NCBI GenBank assembly: GCA_032718565.1
Contig: JAVGVS010000304.1
Location: forward strand, 372,001-436,000
Reading direction: 5' to 3'
Length of the DNA: 64,000 nt
Source: Distichodus sexfasciatus
Taxonomy: Eukaryota; Chordata; Actinopteri; Characiformes; Distichodontidae
This document shows positions 1 through 13,800 of this stretch, piece by piece. The notes under the pieces are model-generated. The model had not been told where the DNA came from. It did not search any database and saw only the letters and a program-made list of their open reading frames with translations. The first letter of the stretch is position 1. Each line of letters opens with the position of its first letter. Both the position numbers and the translations under genes were made by a program.

Positions 1-605
1 CATCACATAAACATATTTCAGTCATACATGAATGAACCTTTGTATTTGCACTTTTGGCACTTGACAAATAGATTACCGATAAAACCTTAATGTCATCGGA
101 AGTCCACCTATTAGTGAAAATTAGCTGGATCTCCAAATGTTCAGTGTTTTATTATGAATAACAATTAGATCTGTACCTCTTGATTTTATTCGATAATTCA
201 ACGCAAAGTATGCTTAAGGAAACAGACTTGAGGGCTAACTTCAATATTTTTCTTTAAAATTTGCAATTAAAACTTTAATCCACCTATATCCTCTAAAAAT
301 AGGATCTTAAATTTGACTAATGTGAGGGAAGCTCTCTCTTGACATTTTTCATAAAAGCAGCTCATAATAAGGTAATAATTTAGTTTAATAAATCAAGCGT
401 TATCCGGTTTTATATGGCATAGCTCTCATTTCTCATTGAGGAGAACTTTTCCCTTTTGACTTTTCTAATTCTCTTAAATATTAGTTTTTGAACTGAGACA
501 TAATTGCAATCTGTTCCAATTAAAAATATATATATATGGAGTTCTGGATATTGTTCCCCAAAACTAACAGTTTAAATAAAATTTCCCTCTCTGGCCTTAT
601 TCTAG
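1..605 (+). other. pitx3: Intron of pitx3 (3' part)
   Basis: This AT-rich stretch lies just upstream of the last pitx3 exon and ends in a pyrimidine-rich tract and an AG acceptor at 604-605. I see no exon or recognisable repeat in it. The earlier pitx3 exons must lie to the left of the window. Confidence 0.75.
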
Positions 606-1172
606 GTATGGTTTAAGAACCGCCGTGCCAAGTGGAGAAAGAGGGAACGGAACCAGCAGGCCGAGTTGTGCAAGAATGGCTTTGGAGCCCAGTTTAACGG
701 ACTCATGCAGCCGTACGACGACATGTATTCGGGCTACTCCTACAACAACTGGGCTACCAAGAGCTTGGCCAGCAGCCCGCTGTCAGCCAAAAGTTTTCCT
801 TTCTTCAACTCCATGAACGTCAGCCCCCTGTCCTCCCAGTCCATGTTCTCACCACCCAGCTCCATCCCCTCCATGAACATGGCCTCCTCCATGGTGCCCT
901 CGGCAGTCACAGGTGTGCCTGGCTCGGGCCTGAATAACCTGGGGAACCTGAACAACCTGAACAGCTCCACGCTCAACACGGCAGCGGTGTCTGCGGCCGC
1001 CTGCCCCTACGCCACCACGGCTAGCCCCTACATGTACAGAGACACCTGTAACTCCAGCCTGGCCAGTCTCCGACTAAAAGCCAAACAGCACACCAACTTC
1101 ACGTATCCAGCTGTGCAGAACCCCGTGTCCAACTTAAGCCCCTGTCAGTATGCAGTGGACAGACCCATATGA
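606..1172 (+). CDS. pitx3: Paired-like homeodomain transcription factor Pitx3, last coding exon (partial gene)
   Basis: Last exon, 188 codons plus a TGA stop, opening directly after an AG acceptor. It begins inside homeodomain helix 3 with VWFKNRRAKWRKRE, which carries the lysine at homeodomain position 50 typical of the bicoid/Pitx class. A Ser/Pro/Asn-rich transactivation region follows, then the OAR motif (NSSLASLRLKAKQH, about 1050-1091) and the C-terminus CQYAVDRPI. Pitx proteins bind TAATCC-type sites in the nucleus. Pitx3 is known for lens, midbrain dopaminergic and pituitary development. Pitx2 is the main alternative; the PYMYRDTC, NFTYPAV and NLSPCQYAVDRP segments fit fish Pitx3 better as I remember it. 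The exon looks intact and under constraint. Confidence 0.85.
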   Translation, partial: VWFKNRRAKWRKRERNQQAELCKNGFGAQFNGLMQPYDDMYSGYSYNNWATKSLASSPLSAKSFPFFNSMNVSPLSSQSMFSPPSSIPSMNMASSMVPSAVTGVPGSGLNNLGNLNNLNSSTLNTAAVSAAACPYATTASPYMYRDTCNSSLASLRLKAKQHTNFTYPAVQNPVSNLSPCQYAVDRPI

Positions 1173-2040
1173 AGTCCCTCTGCTGGTTCTCCATGCTACC
1201 CCAAAGCCCACTCCCGACATAACCCACCATTTAATTCCCAGGCATCTCCCAGCAATGCAGACTGGTTAACGACCTTTGGTTTTGGACATGGCCGAGCACA
1301 TAAGGATTAAGGTCTATGAGGAAATAAGCGAGAACGAACTTGTGATGAACAATGCCTCTATTAGAAGTAAGACTCTGATGCTGAATTAACCAACCATTTA
1401 AAAGGATCTATACCGTTTGTCCATTGCATGACTAATTACAAAAGATAAGGATGAAATTGCTTTGACTGTATCAGTAAGAAAAAACCTTGCAAGTCCAGGT
1501 TACATATGTGTACTAAATTCTCTCACCATCAATGCTCCAACAAGGCTCATGCGGTTTCACTATGGGCAAAAGGATGTACATAATGGACTCTGTTTTTTGT
1601 ATGTGACAAAAATATCTAAGAAATGTAGTACTCTAAGATGAGATGAGCATGTTCCTCAAGAGCAGAACCTGGATCGATGTGCCATGAGTACCTCCTTTAG
1701 GAATTTTAATCTTTGTTGTGAATTCCATTCACCTAGGGTGATAGGTCAGGGGTCAAAGGTTGCCGTCAGACAGAAGACGAAAAGTAGCAATGAGTAGTTT
1801 GGAAGAAAGACAAATAAGTACAAGAGTTAAAATATGTTCCAGTCAGGGTTGGAACATGGAAAATTAGACCTTTTTTTAAAGTAAGTTTTAAAAAAGCCAT
1901 TGAATATATAGTTTTGTGTGGTGTTCTAAAAAGGGAGTCTATGACTGTAAAATAATGTATGTAAGAGTGCAGTTGTTATAAAACTTTTTTGGTGTAGCCT
2001 GCTTTGTCTCATTAAAGTGAAAATAAAGGAGTATTTGTTT
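1173..2040 (+). other. pitx3: pitx3 3' untranslated region with poly(A) signal
   Basis: Non-coding sequence after the stop. The first strong AATAAA hexamer is at 2022-2027, preceded by an ATTAAA at about 2011 and followed by a GT/T-rich stretch, which fits the pitx3 cleavage site. The UTR extent is inferred. Confidence 0.6.
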
Positions 2041-5000
2041 TATGAGTAAAGGCTAAAAAATGGGTCTGCATCTCAGGCGAGCATATCACATATTTTTGTC
2101 TTTGAGATGTCCCATCATCCAGCTTATGTCCTTGTGATGTGCACAGCAACATTAGTGCCATAGCAACATCACACAGCGGGGCTGAGGGGAAGTGGGGCGG
2201 GAGAGATATAGATGTTCCCGTTGCCTCATCACTGATATGTTTGACCTACAAGTTTGATGGAGAGTCCTCTGTCACAGGAAGAACTTTCTCCTAGCAATTC
2301 TTTAACAAGGACATATGGGGTGGGAAGATGGCTGGGTGGGTGGGAGAGATTCTTGGTGCAGTGCCTTGGTGCTCGGAAGAGAACGTGGCCAACATTACGT
2401 AAGTGCATAAGAGGCATCCCTCTGGAGTGTCACAACAGCGGGGGGCTGCCCAGTCCCCCTGCCACATGCTAAATAAACTCCAGGTCCTTCAGCTGTGCGC
2501 TGACTCACTCCCAACTTAAGTCCCTCTAGTTATGAATACGTGTTTGAATTTATGACAAATGTGAATGAACAATCTAGCATTTGTTTACAATTTTAAGTAT
2601 ACTTAAACATCAAACATGGAATATTCACTATAGCGCCAAATGCATTCACCCCTTGTTTGTAATCAGTACCAGTGTTTCAGTAATGAAAAGCTTTAAAGTT
2701 CTCAGGACAGATTTCTTAAGTTATTTGTCATCTATCTAGCTCCTTCACCTGTTTTGTCCTACTTGAAAATAAAGCACCACAAAACTCACATATATTCTCA
2801 CACATTAAAGTACACTAGACAGCCTATTTTTAAACATTGTTTTTACATCGTAATTGTTGTAGCAGGACTATATCTCTTTAATAAGAGTCATATTGACAAG
2901 AACACAAGGATTTTTGTTCTCGAGGTGAAGCCTTTTGTATGCAACTTGTAAGTGTTGACTGTTTGAGTCTCTATGTGGACGTAGTGGAGGCTCGGTCACA
3001 GTGATGATCTTCTCTCAGCACTCGGAATCAATATCTCACTGGAGGGTAAATATCCTCCAGTCCCCAGTGTTTACTCCACAATACACACTGTGAAGCAAAA
3101 CGAAAATGCATCTACGAACGGTCATGACCCGCGATCTGAAAAAGCTTCTTAACTGGTAAGTGTGGCAGTACTCACCGCAAGATTTAAGTAGGAAGAGAAT
3201 TAAGGTGAAAGCCTCATTCTGAATGAGTCTCACATTTACTATACTATTTACTATTTACTATTATAAGAGGAAATGACACTCATTTTGAAGGCTTATTAAT
3301 TAGAGAGTATAAACTAAATGCATAACAATTATAATTCAGACTTTGCAATCTTCTACCATAAAATGTTGTGGCTGTGTTTTTATGAGACTTGAATAATATG
3401 TAATTATAGATTTTTACTTGTCTGTGGCAAACAAAAAGGCATGCCACTTAAACTTCACTGGAAAGAACAGCACTGAAAGAACAGTCGCCACAAGCTTGAC
3501 GTGGCAAGCATTTTCTTCCCCATTTAAAGTCTAGAAACATTAAATGGGTGCAAATGGATCAATGGTATTTATCACCATTGGAAATAAAGTTTTGGCTAAA
3601 AGGTCACTAAAATTTTTATTTAACTTCTGAATGTGACTTATTAACCACATTTAATGTAATCTAAGATAACATATCAGCCAGCAAACTTCTGTGGGTACTA
3701 CAAGAACAGGATATTCTGAAACAGGTCATTCCAAGACTTATTCATGAAATAATGAATTAAATTGTATATCAGATGCTCACTATCAGAAATCCATCCCTTG
3801 CATAATACATTGATAAAGCTAAAGTGCTTCATATCAAAAGCTAGTGTTCTAATTCACTAATTGCACATATGGTTGGAGGTCTCAGCTTAATTGCGTTTTT
3901 TTAATCAGTGAAACAGTGACTTGCTGTCATAGGGCACTAAGATGATATTATTATGAAAAATTGGATAAAAAATATTGAAGCCTGAACAGAGTGCCTTAAT
4001 CATGATAATTAGTATTCAAAATAAAAACACTGTGAAGCAAATGTCATTTCTTTTTATACTATGTTCTAAATGAGGATTAAAGAAATTAAACTCTGCCAGG
4101 ACGACTGCCTAGAATTATTAACAAGACAAATTGATCAAAGACAGATGAAAACTCAATGTCTCAATATCTGTTTTATGAGCAGTTGAAAGGAGCTGCTAAA
4201 TTAGTATATTTATTAAGCATACAAACTTTTATATTAATTGTTGAGGTACTTTGGAAATAATTATTGATAATATATTCCACAGTTTGTGCCTGCCAGTAGT
4301 AAGTGCTAGACAAATGATCAGATGAGAATGTTTAGATTTGTATCCTGGTTAAGTCTCATCAATTTGTATTATTATTATTTTTTTTAAATCCCAATGGCAA
4401 TTGGCACTGCCAGGTCTAAAAATCAAGGTCCCAAAAGTGTTCTGACAATTAATTAATTACTCAAACATAAAGTGTGGGTCATATACACACTTCACATTCT
4501 CCATAGAGTAAAACTGCTCTGCCCAGCTGCCTTTGATAATCTACTAGTCCTTCTACTCATGAGGCCTTGCTGTAGCGTCCTGTTACCATCCTCCAAATTT
4601 AATGCACTGCTAGGATTAAAATTCCAGAGGTAAACCCTGAAATGGTTCCCCATGTCTAGTCCAGAGAGCATGCTCCATCTTGCTCATAACATACTCTCCT
4701 CTAAAATGCATTTACAATTTGAAGTAACCATTAAAAATTTCAACAAATAAAAATTTCACACTAAAACATACCAACATCCCTGTCAAGACACATAAAGTCT
4801 TAACAACAAACAAACGTAATTTATGAGGATTTATTAGGTGTATGTACTTTCTCAAATTAACATTGATTATAGCTTTATGAATTTAAATAGCTATATGAAT
4901 GTATTGAAATAATCAGGACAAAAATGATATTGGACATATCTTGACTATAACTGTGACCGTTTTAACTGATTGCAAAAGGCTATAAATAAATTTTAGTGGA

Positions 5001-5485
5001 ATAATTATGGATGAAGTCAGATATCACAATTGGGTTTATCAAGTTTTGCGAAGGTTCACTGAACTGAGTTATTTGCTAAAAGGCGAAACATAGCGACAAA
5101 CCTCTTTTTACATTAACTTTACTGACAGTTAAAAGATTAGTGAGCATTTATAGAATGTAATAAATATCGTAAACAATAGCCTCTACCACAAAATATGTGT
5201 ATGCGCTACTTAAAAAACACTTTGGCGCCATCTGTTGACAACCAAATACATTTGAATTTACACAATCTCCTAAACTAAACTGCAGTGAGATTGTTTAAAT
5301 TGAATACAACTGCTCTCAAATTGCTATTTCTTGCAATAATTAAAATCAAATGCATCATTAATTCATTAATTCATTATCCATAATGCTTAATCCCTATGGC
5401 TGACTAAAATATAATAATAACAATAATTTAGGTAAAAGTATATAAACAGTCATAGAAGAACTTTTTTGGTTTGATAAGCTGTTAT
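2041..5485. other. Intergenic region, no gene recognised
   Basis: AT-rich sequence between pitx3 and the lipase gene. Short open frames here (for example 2254-2472 and 2754-2951) show no family resemblance and no splice context. I recognise no repeat family. Regulatory elements could be present but cannot be called from one sequence. Confidence 0.5.
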
Positions 5486-5820
5486 TCATTCATTCATTCA
5501 TTCATCATCTGAACTGCTTAATCCCTATTGCGGTCCCGGGGATTATGGACATGAGGCCGGGACCAACCCTGGGCGGGCGTGTGTTTGGGGTGTGAATGCT
5601 GTCCAGATGGTTAGTTTGTGGAAGTGCAGGGACAGACTGGGACTGGGCGTGAGTCAACAGTCTCTTCGACTGTGGGAAGAAACCGGAGCACCCGGAGAAA
5701 ACCCAGCACGAACACAGGGAGAGCACAAACTCCACACAAATAGATCCCACGACTGACCCTGGGGTCGAACCCAGGACCTCCTTGCTGTGAGGTGATAACC
5801 ACCATGCCGCCATGCCGCCA
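5486..5820 (-). repeat. tRNA-derived SINE, minus orientation, with (ATGA)n tail
   Basis: The right end carries the tRNA-like head read on the minus strand (variable GGCAT repeats, then a B-box like GGTTCGACCCC), and the left end is the ATTCATTC tail. The body matches the copies at 35706, 45859 and 59634, including the stretch describing a 'gtgtggagttt' block and the terminal 'ttaagc' block. An internal segment around 5590-5645 differs from the other copies. Confidence 0.75.
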
Positions 5821-6087
5821 GTAACTCTTACACTTCCACAGGGGAGAACTGGCAATCTGTGCGCTCCTGAAAAGTCCAGAACAGCTGTCCGGTCCACCGC
5901 CATTAGCCTGTTCAATACCCAAGATTTAGCGACAACAGCAGGGGGCGCTAATACGATAATTTGTCAAGTGTAAAATCCACAGGGAGGCCTAAAAGTCCAG
6001 TAGGTGGGCCTATTTAGGAGAAGTTCAGGGCTGTTTTTCAGTCCCATTCCGTCCCTGCACTTCCACAAACTAATCATCTGGACAGCC
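5597..6087. repeat. Short inverted repeat pair around an unassigned segment
   Basis: A 36-bp block at 5597-5632 (gctgtccagatggttagttt...) reappears in reverse complement at about 6052-6087 with one mismatch. The left arm lies inside the SINE. The sequence between (5821-6050) belongs to no family I recognise. 6088-6180 is CA-rich. Confidence 0.5.
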
Positions 6088-6180
6088 ACCTCCGACACCA
6101 AAGCACACACCCACCCACACACCCACACATTCAGACAAACACAAACAGCTTATCTAGCCTCATTTCTGGCACTGTAGTGC

Positions 6181-7871
6181 AGTTTCACCACGAGGACAAG
6201 ACTTTTGTAAATCATTAAGCAAGTCAACTATTTCATTTTAGAACTATTCTCACCTTTACGAATGACAATTAAAAACTTTTCTGTTAAAGTGTTTGAAATT
6301 CACACTCTAACAAAAATCTGAAAATGTATACTAATAAGCTAGTTTTGGTAATTTACACTGCATTCAGTGTTACTATTGTTTTGTAAATGTTTATTTAAAA
6401 AAAACAATATTGATAGAGTACAGAAAAGAACAATACTGAAATAACCGTTACCAAATTTTCTGGATGACTTGTAAAACTGCCATTGTAGTTTTAGATCTTT
6501 TTCCATTACAATACATCTCACATGTAAAGCATTTCAATGCATTAACAGGAGAAGCTGAAAGGAGAAGAAGAGAGAGAAGAGGGAAAGAAGGAGAATTAGA
6601 TCATTATAAGGTAAAATATTTATAAGCACCAGTCAGTTTGTTATTGATGAGCCTTTCTCCTATGTTTTTATATGGGTGTTTTCTGCACAAAATAATATAA
6701 TGTATAAATAAATCAAAGTTAGCAACTTTATTTGTCCACCGACTATTAACTTCTCACAGCACTTTTGGCTAAAGGGAATGAGGATCAGTCAGACATCCTT
6801 ATTCTCAGAGTGAAGATGATGTACTTTTTATATTTAACTATTGAAGTTCTAGCTGTTCATGTTATTCATTCGAGCTAACAATCTAAGCTTTAGCTCACAA
6901 TAGTATGGCTTTAGCTGTTATTATAGTCAAAGAGGAACATTTAATATAGTGCTCTTAAAGTATCATATTATTATCAAATATAGTTTTATTATAAACAATC
7001 TTTTACTTTAATACATATAGCTTTATAGTAACTATTACTATAACCATACAGTCACTTGTAAACTCATATCTACTCAATGAAACACCATCAGGAAAACCAG
7101 ACAGAAAAAGAAACAAAAAAGCATTTTTCTAGCACAAATGCAGTGCTTTACTGGAAACAGTATCTGCAATATCTATTTCACCTGTGGTTAAAGTGTAAAA
7201 TGAAGCTTTGTATCTTTGTGAATATGTGTTTTGTTACTTCACAGAATTTATTGACGTGACCTAGTTTTACAGTATTCTTCTAATGGTTGGCATTTGTTGT
7301 ATTTTTTTAAACAGTATAAATTCAACCGTACGGTAACATTAAGATAGAATCAATACAGTCTACTTTTACTACAAAACCTCCACAATGCAACATTGTCAGC
7401 AAAACCAAACTGTAAAATAACTGTAAAGAAACATAGTCACAAAATGTTAACATAGAAATTCTATGTTATAATATTACTTTCTATGAAATAAACGAAAATA
7501 ACGAAATAAGCTCCACATAAACTTAACTACCAGCCCATTTTGATTTCATTTGGCAAGGCCTAACAAACTTTCAAGTCCGTTTTGAAGATTCCAACTAGTA
7601 TTGAGGTTTGTCTTTAAAGAGTTTGCTGGATTAAAGATTAAAGGTTAGGTACCTCGGATGTCTTCAACCAGGTGCACATTCACTCAGGACAGTTTTGCCA
7701 ATTTCTCAGCTGGGCTTTTCCCACATTGGTGAGCACCTCATATATATAGAGCTGTGTAGTATGTCTTTTTTTGCTGTGACCACCAAAGTAAGTACTTGCT
7801 TAAGTTAGATTCCAAATATCTATCTTTTGTTTTTTTTGCTCTGCTGAATGTGCAGTTATTGTTGTTTTTAG
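6181..7871. other. pnlip: Intergenic region upstream of the lipase gene
   Basis: AT-rich, with no gene or named repeat recognised. The lipase promoter should lie in its last few hundred bases. A TATATATA tract is visible at about 7740, roughly 130 bp before the start codon, and could serve as a TATA region. That is a weak inference. Confidence 0.4.
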
Positions 7872-10800
7872 ATGTGGCTGCTCTGGATTGGAGGATTTGT
7901 GAGCTGCCTTGTTGGGCATGCATATGGTAGACCAGAACTAAAACAACTCACCACTGTCACAAGCTTATTGAACGCTTGAAAATATAAATGAAGTTGATTA
8001 GTTTTTACACTAACTACAACTAAATTATGTTATTGATATTGAAAGTGTTGTCTAAACTGAACTGAATTGTGTTTAATTGCATTTTAACATGGGCAGGTGC
8101 TGAGGTTTGCTATAATAACCTTGGTTGCTTTTCTGATGACATGCCATGGGCTGGCACTGTCGAGAGACCTATTGCCCGCTTACCATGGAGCCCAGAGAAG
8201 ATCAACACTCGCTTCCTCCTTTTCACACAACAGAATCCAGATCAATACCAGGCAAGCCTGCATTCTTCATTGCTCATGCTGAAGATTTGCAGCGAAATTT
8301 CACATTTTTCATGCTCTGGCTAAAGAAAGTTGAGCACGTCTTTTTCTACTTAGACTGACACCTATAACTCCTACATTTGGATAATACTGACAAATAGGTT
8401 CTCAGTTGTCCAAATAATTGACAAATAGTTTCAGCATTTCAATTCAGAATATAACTTTTTACCATTAAGTTGTAGTGGTAAATTCCACAATGTTTATGAG
8501 TATAACTGCCCAACAATAACATGGTTTGACCTTGAACTAATCTTACAGGAAATTCAAACAAACCGAGATGTCATTGCGTCATCAAAATATCAGTCAAACA
8601 GAAAGACACGGTTTATAATTCATGGATTCATTGACAAAGGAGATGAGAACTGGCTTCTTGACTTGTGTAAGGTAGGACTACGCAAAAGTCTTGTCTGGCC
8701 ACATTTTCTATTTTTTTCTGTGTTTTGGAAAATAGTTCACCATTTGGGTGCAGCACGGTGGTGCAGTGGTTGGCGCTGTCACCTCACAACGAAAAGGTCC
8801 TGGGTTCGATCCTGGGGTCAGCCATAGGGTCTTTCTGTGTGGAGTTTGCATGCTCTCACTGTATTTGTGTGGGGGTTTTCTCTGGAAGCTCTGGTTTCCT
8901 CCCACAGTCCAAAAGCATGCAATATAGGTCAAGTGGTGACTCCATATTATTTTGACCACGGATATTTATATATATTGTTGGACCATAACATTTCTCTTTT
9001 GTATGATGCCTCAAAGGTCATGCTGACAGTTGAGGACATAAACTGTATCTGTGTTGACTGGAAGACTGGAGGGCGTACTCTGTACACCCAGGCAGCCAAT
9101 AACATTCGAGTAGTTGGTGCTCAGGTCGCCTATATGATTTCCATTTTCAGGGTAAGTTTACAAATGAACTAATTATGCTGGAAATAAATCAAACATGACA
9201 TACCATATCATGTTACAAATATTGCATTAAATGTTCAAACACCACTTCTACAGGACAGTTTCCAGCAGTCGCCTGATAATGTCCATGTCATTGGGCACAG
9301 TCTGGGTGCACACTGTGCTGGAGAGGCCGGTAGAAGGACACCGGGACTTGGAAGAATCACAGGTCAAATTTGAATATCAAGTTAGAAAGATGTTTCTTTT
9401 ATATTTTTGACTCATTTTTGTATTTTGCTGACTTTCTAACATTGTTTCATTCATGTGAGGTTATATAAATGAAACAATGTAAGTTCTTCTGGTTTGCAAT
9501 ATGTTACTTCAGTATACAAAAGTATATGTTTTGGTCTGTTGATTTTTCAGGGCTGGACCCAGCTGAACCATATTTCCAGGGATGTCCTATTCTGGTACGA
9601 CTGGATCCCTCTGATGCAAAGTTTGTTGATGTCATTCATACTGATGCTCTTCCCATTGTTCCCTACCTCGGTAAGATTTTAATTAAGAGTCATGGTTTCC
9701 AATTTAAAAAAAAAAAAGTACAGTATTAACTTTGTGGGAGTGTAACCATTAATCACAGTTGTACACAAATTGTAAATAGTTGTATCACTTTATCAATGTG
9801 ATTATGTATTCACATGTATTTGGACTTCAGTTATACATATCTGAAATATTACATTTTCTCCTAGGCTTTGGAATGTCCCAAGCTGTTGGGCATGTAGATT
9901 TCTATCCAAATGGAGGAGAGAAAATGCCAGGCTGTGATAAGAACATAATTTCCCAAATTGTGGACATTGATGGCATCTGGGAAGGTGAGAGATTTTTACC
10001 ATAAAGTATCATAAAGTAGCCATAGTTATTGTAATCATTGCGCAGTGTTGGGAAGGTTACTTTTAAAATGTATTCCACTACAGATTACAGAATACATGCC
10101 CCAAAAGTAGTAGTAGTTTGTTACGTATTCCGTTAAGTTACTCAGTGTGAGTAACGTATTCTGAATACTTTGGATTACTTAATATACTGTCATGCTTTTT
10201 ACAACTACATAAATGTAGCAATCACATCCTGCAAATTCTTTTTTGTTTTTCTCTACCAATAGGCTGTTAAGCCCAAATCTCCCTGAATAGACAATATATT
10301 TACTGTAGGTAGAGGAGGAAAGACGAAATTTCCAAGAAAGAGAAGTGCATTCCTGGCCGGGAACTGCTGGCTCTGTTGTGCTGGCTCCGGGTCCATTGTG
10401 TAACTGACGCCACCAACATTAACAGGACGCTTACATTAGAGCCTCTTATTGCGTGTCTGTTTGGGTGACAGGTGTCGTGCCTAAATCGGGACCCCTGCCG
10501 CGAGAAGCACCCCCAACGCGGGCGCGGACTACTGTCCATAAACTCCAATTCGTTCCTACACTCTGTTAACGCCAATGAGATGAGAGCAAAATTACTCATA
10601 TTCTTAAAAATAAAAAACCTTACACAAACTTGTAAACAATAACGTTTCTTTAAAAAAAAAAAAACGTAAACAAAAACGGCGAAATGTGTCGTATTTTTCA
10701 TAAAGCTTTGAAATAAATATTTTACCAATATTATAAGTGCACAATCCCCTAGCTATTTAATTCCACGCAAACTGCACACATGTACCTGGCTAGTGTAATG

Positions 10801-13800
10801 GATTATTGTTTAAGGCCATGCTGTACTTACTGAAATCATGACTAAAATTCAAGTATCTATTCTGGTAGGAAGTAGCATTTTGTGTTATACATAAACATAT
10901 GTTATAGCAAGCAACACCTTTCACATGTTTACGGTCATTAAAAATGTCACTGTTTGAGAAAACACTAAACTGAATCTAGAGAGGCCTATTATGAACAACA
11001 CTCACTAATAAAATCATTTGCTCACTAAAGTCACTTGAAGAAATAAAAATATGCCTTGATCTAAAATCTAAAATATGATAACCTAAAAAAATATCTCAGC
11101 ACTAAACCACCTCAAACAAATTTAAAGGGAAGTTTTTGCAACAGATCACCTGCCAGGAAATGCACCTCCTTCTAACTCTGCACATGATGCTGCTACATTC
11201 ATAATACCTGCACCAGTTACACATCATGGTCTGACAAGAATAACATCCAAAATTTGTTTGGACTGAACACCTTGAAAAGAAGTTACAGCGGGGTGTTTTT
11301 TATGGCAGAGCTCCCTGCCAGGAAATGCACCCCCTTCTAACTCTGCATATGATGTTGTTACATTCAACATTCAACAGTACAAACGTTATTGTTTACAAGT
11401 TTGTGTAAGGTTTTTTATTTTTAAGAATATGAGTAATTCTGCCCTCATCTCGTTGGCGTTAACAGAGTGTAGGAACGAATTGAACGTCAATGTTTATGGA
11501 CAGTAGTTCGTATAAAGGCGGAAGTCATCAAATGCGCGCGCCCGCGTCGGGGGTGCTTCTCGCGGCAATGCGTGGAATTGCCAAAATTATAGAGGCGATA
11601 GCCTAACATATGAAACAGGAAAAGACCGCCGTGTAATCCATTTATTTCAACAAAGTAACTGTATTCTAATTGTCACCTATTTAAACGGTAACTGTAACGG
11701 AATACAGTTACTCATATTTTGTATTCTAAATACGTAACGCCGGTACATGTATTCCGCTACTCCCCAACACTGTCATTGTGAATTATGAAGTATGATCATT
11801 TTAAGTACTCCATGAGGTACTGTATGCAAATTTCTATGCAAGAGGACCTATGCATTTTAGTTTATATTATGCTAAACAAGCTAAATGTCATCATGTTTGT
11901 TCAGCACTTATACACAGATAATATTTGAATGTTTTTGCATGATGTCATGCCATGTATTCAGTGGTGATCAGATGTTATATGTAGTCACATTTTTAGCTTC
12001 TCGTAGACTTTAAACTTTGGGATCCATTGTGCAGTATCGTCCTTGTTTGAAGTCTGTTGGACTGTTTGGGGAATGAAATGTGGCCTCAAGTGGTGACACT
12101 TGTGCCATACCATGGGGACGGACTGGAGGGTCACAGTTGAACTTGCTCTGAATCATTACAATAGACAAGAGACAAAGTGCCCAAGCTACGCAATTGGAAC
12201 TCATTGTATGGCTGGGCATGATCCGTGTTATGAGGAACAATCATGACCAAGTCTCTTTTTCCTTTCATTCTTATGTTAGGTACCCGTGATTTTGTTGCCT
12301 GCAACCACCTGAGAGCCTACAAGTACTATAGTGACAGCATACAAACACCCAATGGCTTTTTGGGATACCCCTGCTCTAGCAAGAACAATTTTGAGTCTGT
12401 AAGTGGGATACTGCCCAGTCTGAAATGTCTTTATCAACAAACCCAGCCAAGGAACATTAATAAACCTATAAATCTTCTGAGCAAGTAAGGAATGTCAGTG
12501 CAGAGGCATTGGGTTATTCATAATTGGAGTATCACAAGCTTTAAAGACTGCCAGACAAAACGTTGGTGTGATGGTGCAGAGTCACCACCTGTCATAGCAC
12601 ACAACACTGATATGGTTAAGAACTGTGTCTGTGGCTTTAGAAGTTGATTTGCTCAGACTGGATTGGGCCTGTTGGCTTGTTTGCCGGCATTCCCAAGTCT
12701 GCAGCTGTTCCTCAATATCACTTTATTCCCATTTTGAGATGCATCCTTAGCTAACCAGCGCAGTCGACAAAAGGGCATGACTCCTTATAAACACCTGTGG
12801 ATGTTATTCCTTCATCTAGCAGACAGCGATAAATGTGGCTGTTCCCACACTGTGATGCAGAATAAACTGTTGAGGTCCTTGTCTTTGGATTTATGGGGTG
12901 GCAATATATAATACCATTGGGTTGTTCCTTTGGCAGTGGGCACTTACAGTCAGTTGATGTTGACAGTGGTACAGTGGGGAAAAAGCAATGAGAATTTTTT
13001 TTTCCTCTAAAAGCCTTTTTCTAACAACACTTTGTTACTAGAAACTTTATTACTAGAAATTTTCTCCTTCAGGGAACCTGTTTCCCCTGTGCTGCTGGTG
13101 CATGTGCCACCATGGGTCACTATGCTGACACATTTAAAGTGCCTAGTGGACAAGACAAGATCAAGTTTTACCTGAACACTGGAGATGGTCGGCCTTTCCC
13201 ACGTATGTAGCCAGCCATTGGGGATGACAGATATTCAAACACGTTACGTTTTTTTAACTTTGAAATACATTGTGGAAAATCCATGTTAACTTTGTTTTTT
13301 CTATTAGGTTATCGCTATAAAGTAACTGCCACTATTGCTGGCTCTCTTAGCAACGTGGGATACTTCAACGTGGCACTGTACAGTTCAAATGCAAATACTC
13401 GCCAATATCAAATTCACAGGTTTGTGGTATACAATTTGGAATCAATGTGTTCGTTTAACGTTTTAGTATGTGTTCAGATCATTGTCATTTTTTTGTGTTT
13501 CAGTGGTACATTGACACCTGGTAAAACCTACGAGCTCCTTATTGATGTTGAGAAGGATGTGGGTGACCTGACCCATGTGAAGTTCTTGTGGAACAACAAT
13601 ATTCTCAACCCTTTGCTGCCCAAATTTGGGGCCACTAAAATAATAGTGCAGAGAGGAAGAGACCGAAGACAGTAAGTTTCTTTCTCCGTCTGTGTCTGAG
13701 CTAACCACAGGGTCGTTATTAAAGTCGATAAGACTAACAGTAACATGGGCATTATTCTGATTAATAACCATACTTAAAGTTGTATGCAGCACATAGTTAC

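Noticed and set aside
606..1172. pitx2 rather than pitx3
   Set aside because: The proteins are close, but the PYMYRDTC, NFTYPAV and NLSPCQYAVDRP segments agree better with fish Pitx3. Some doubt remains without an alignment.
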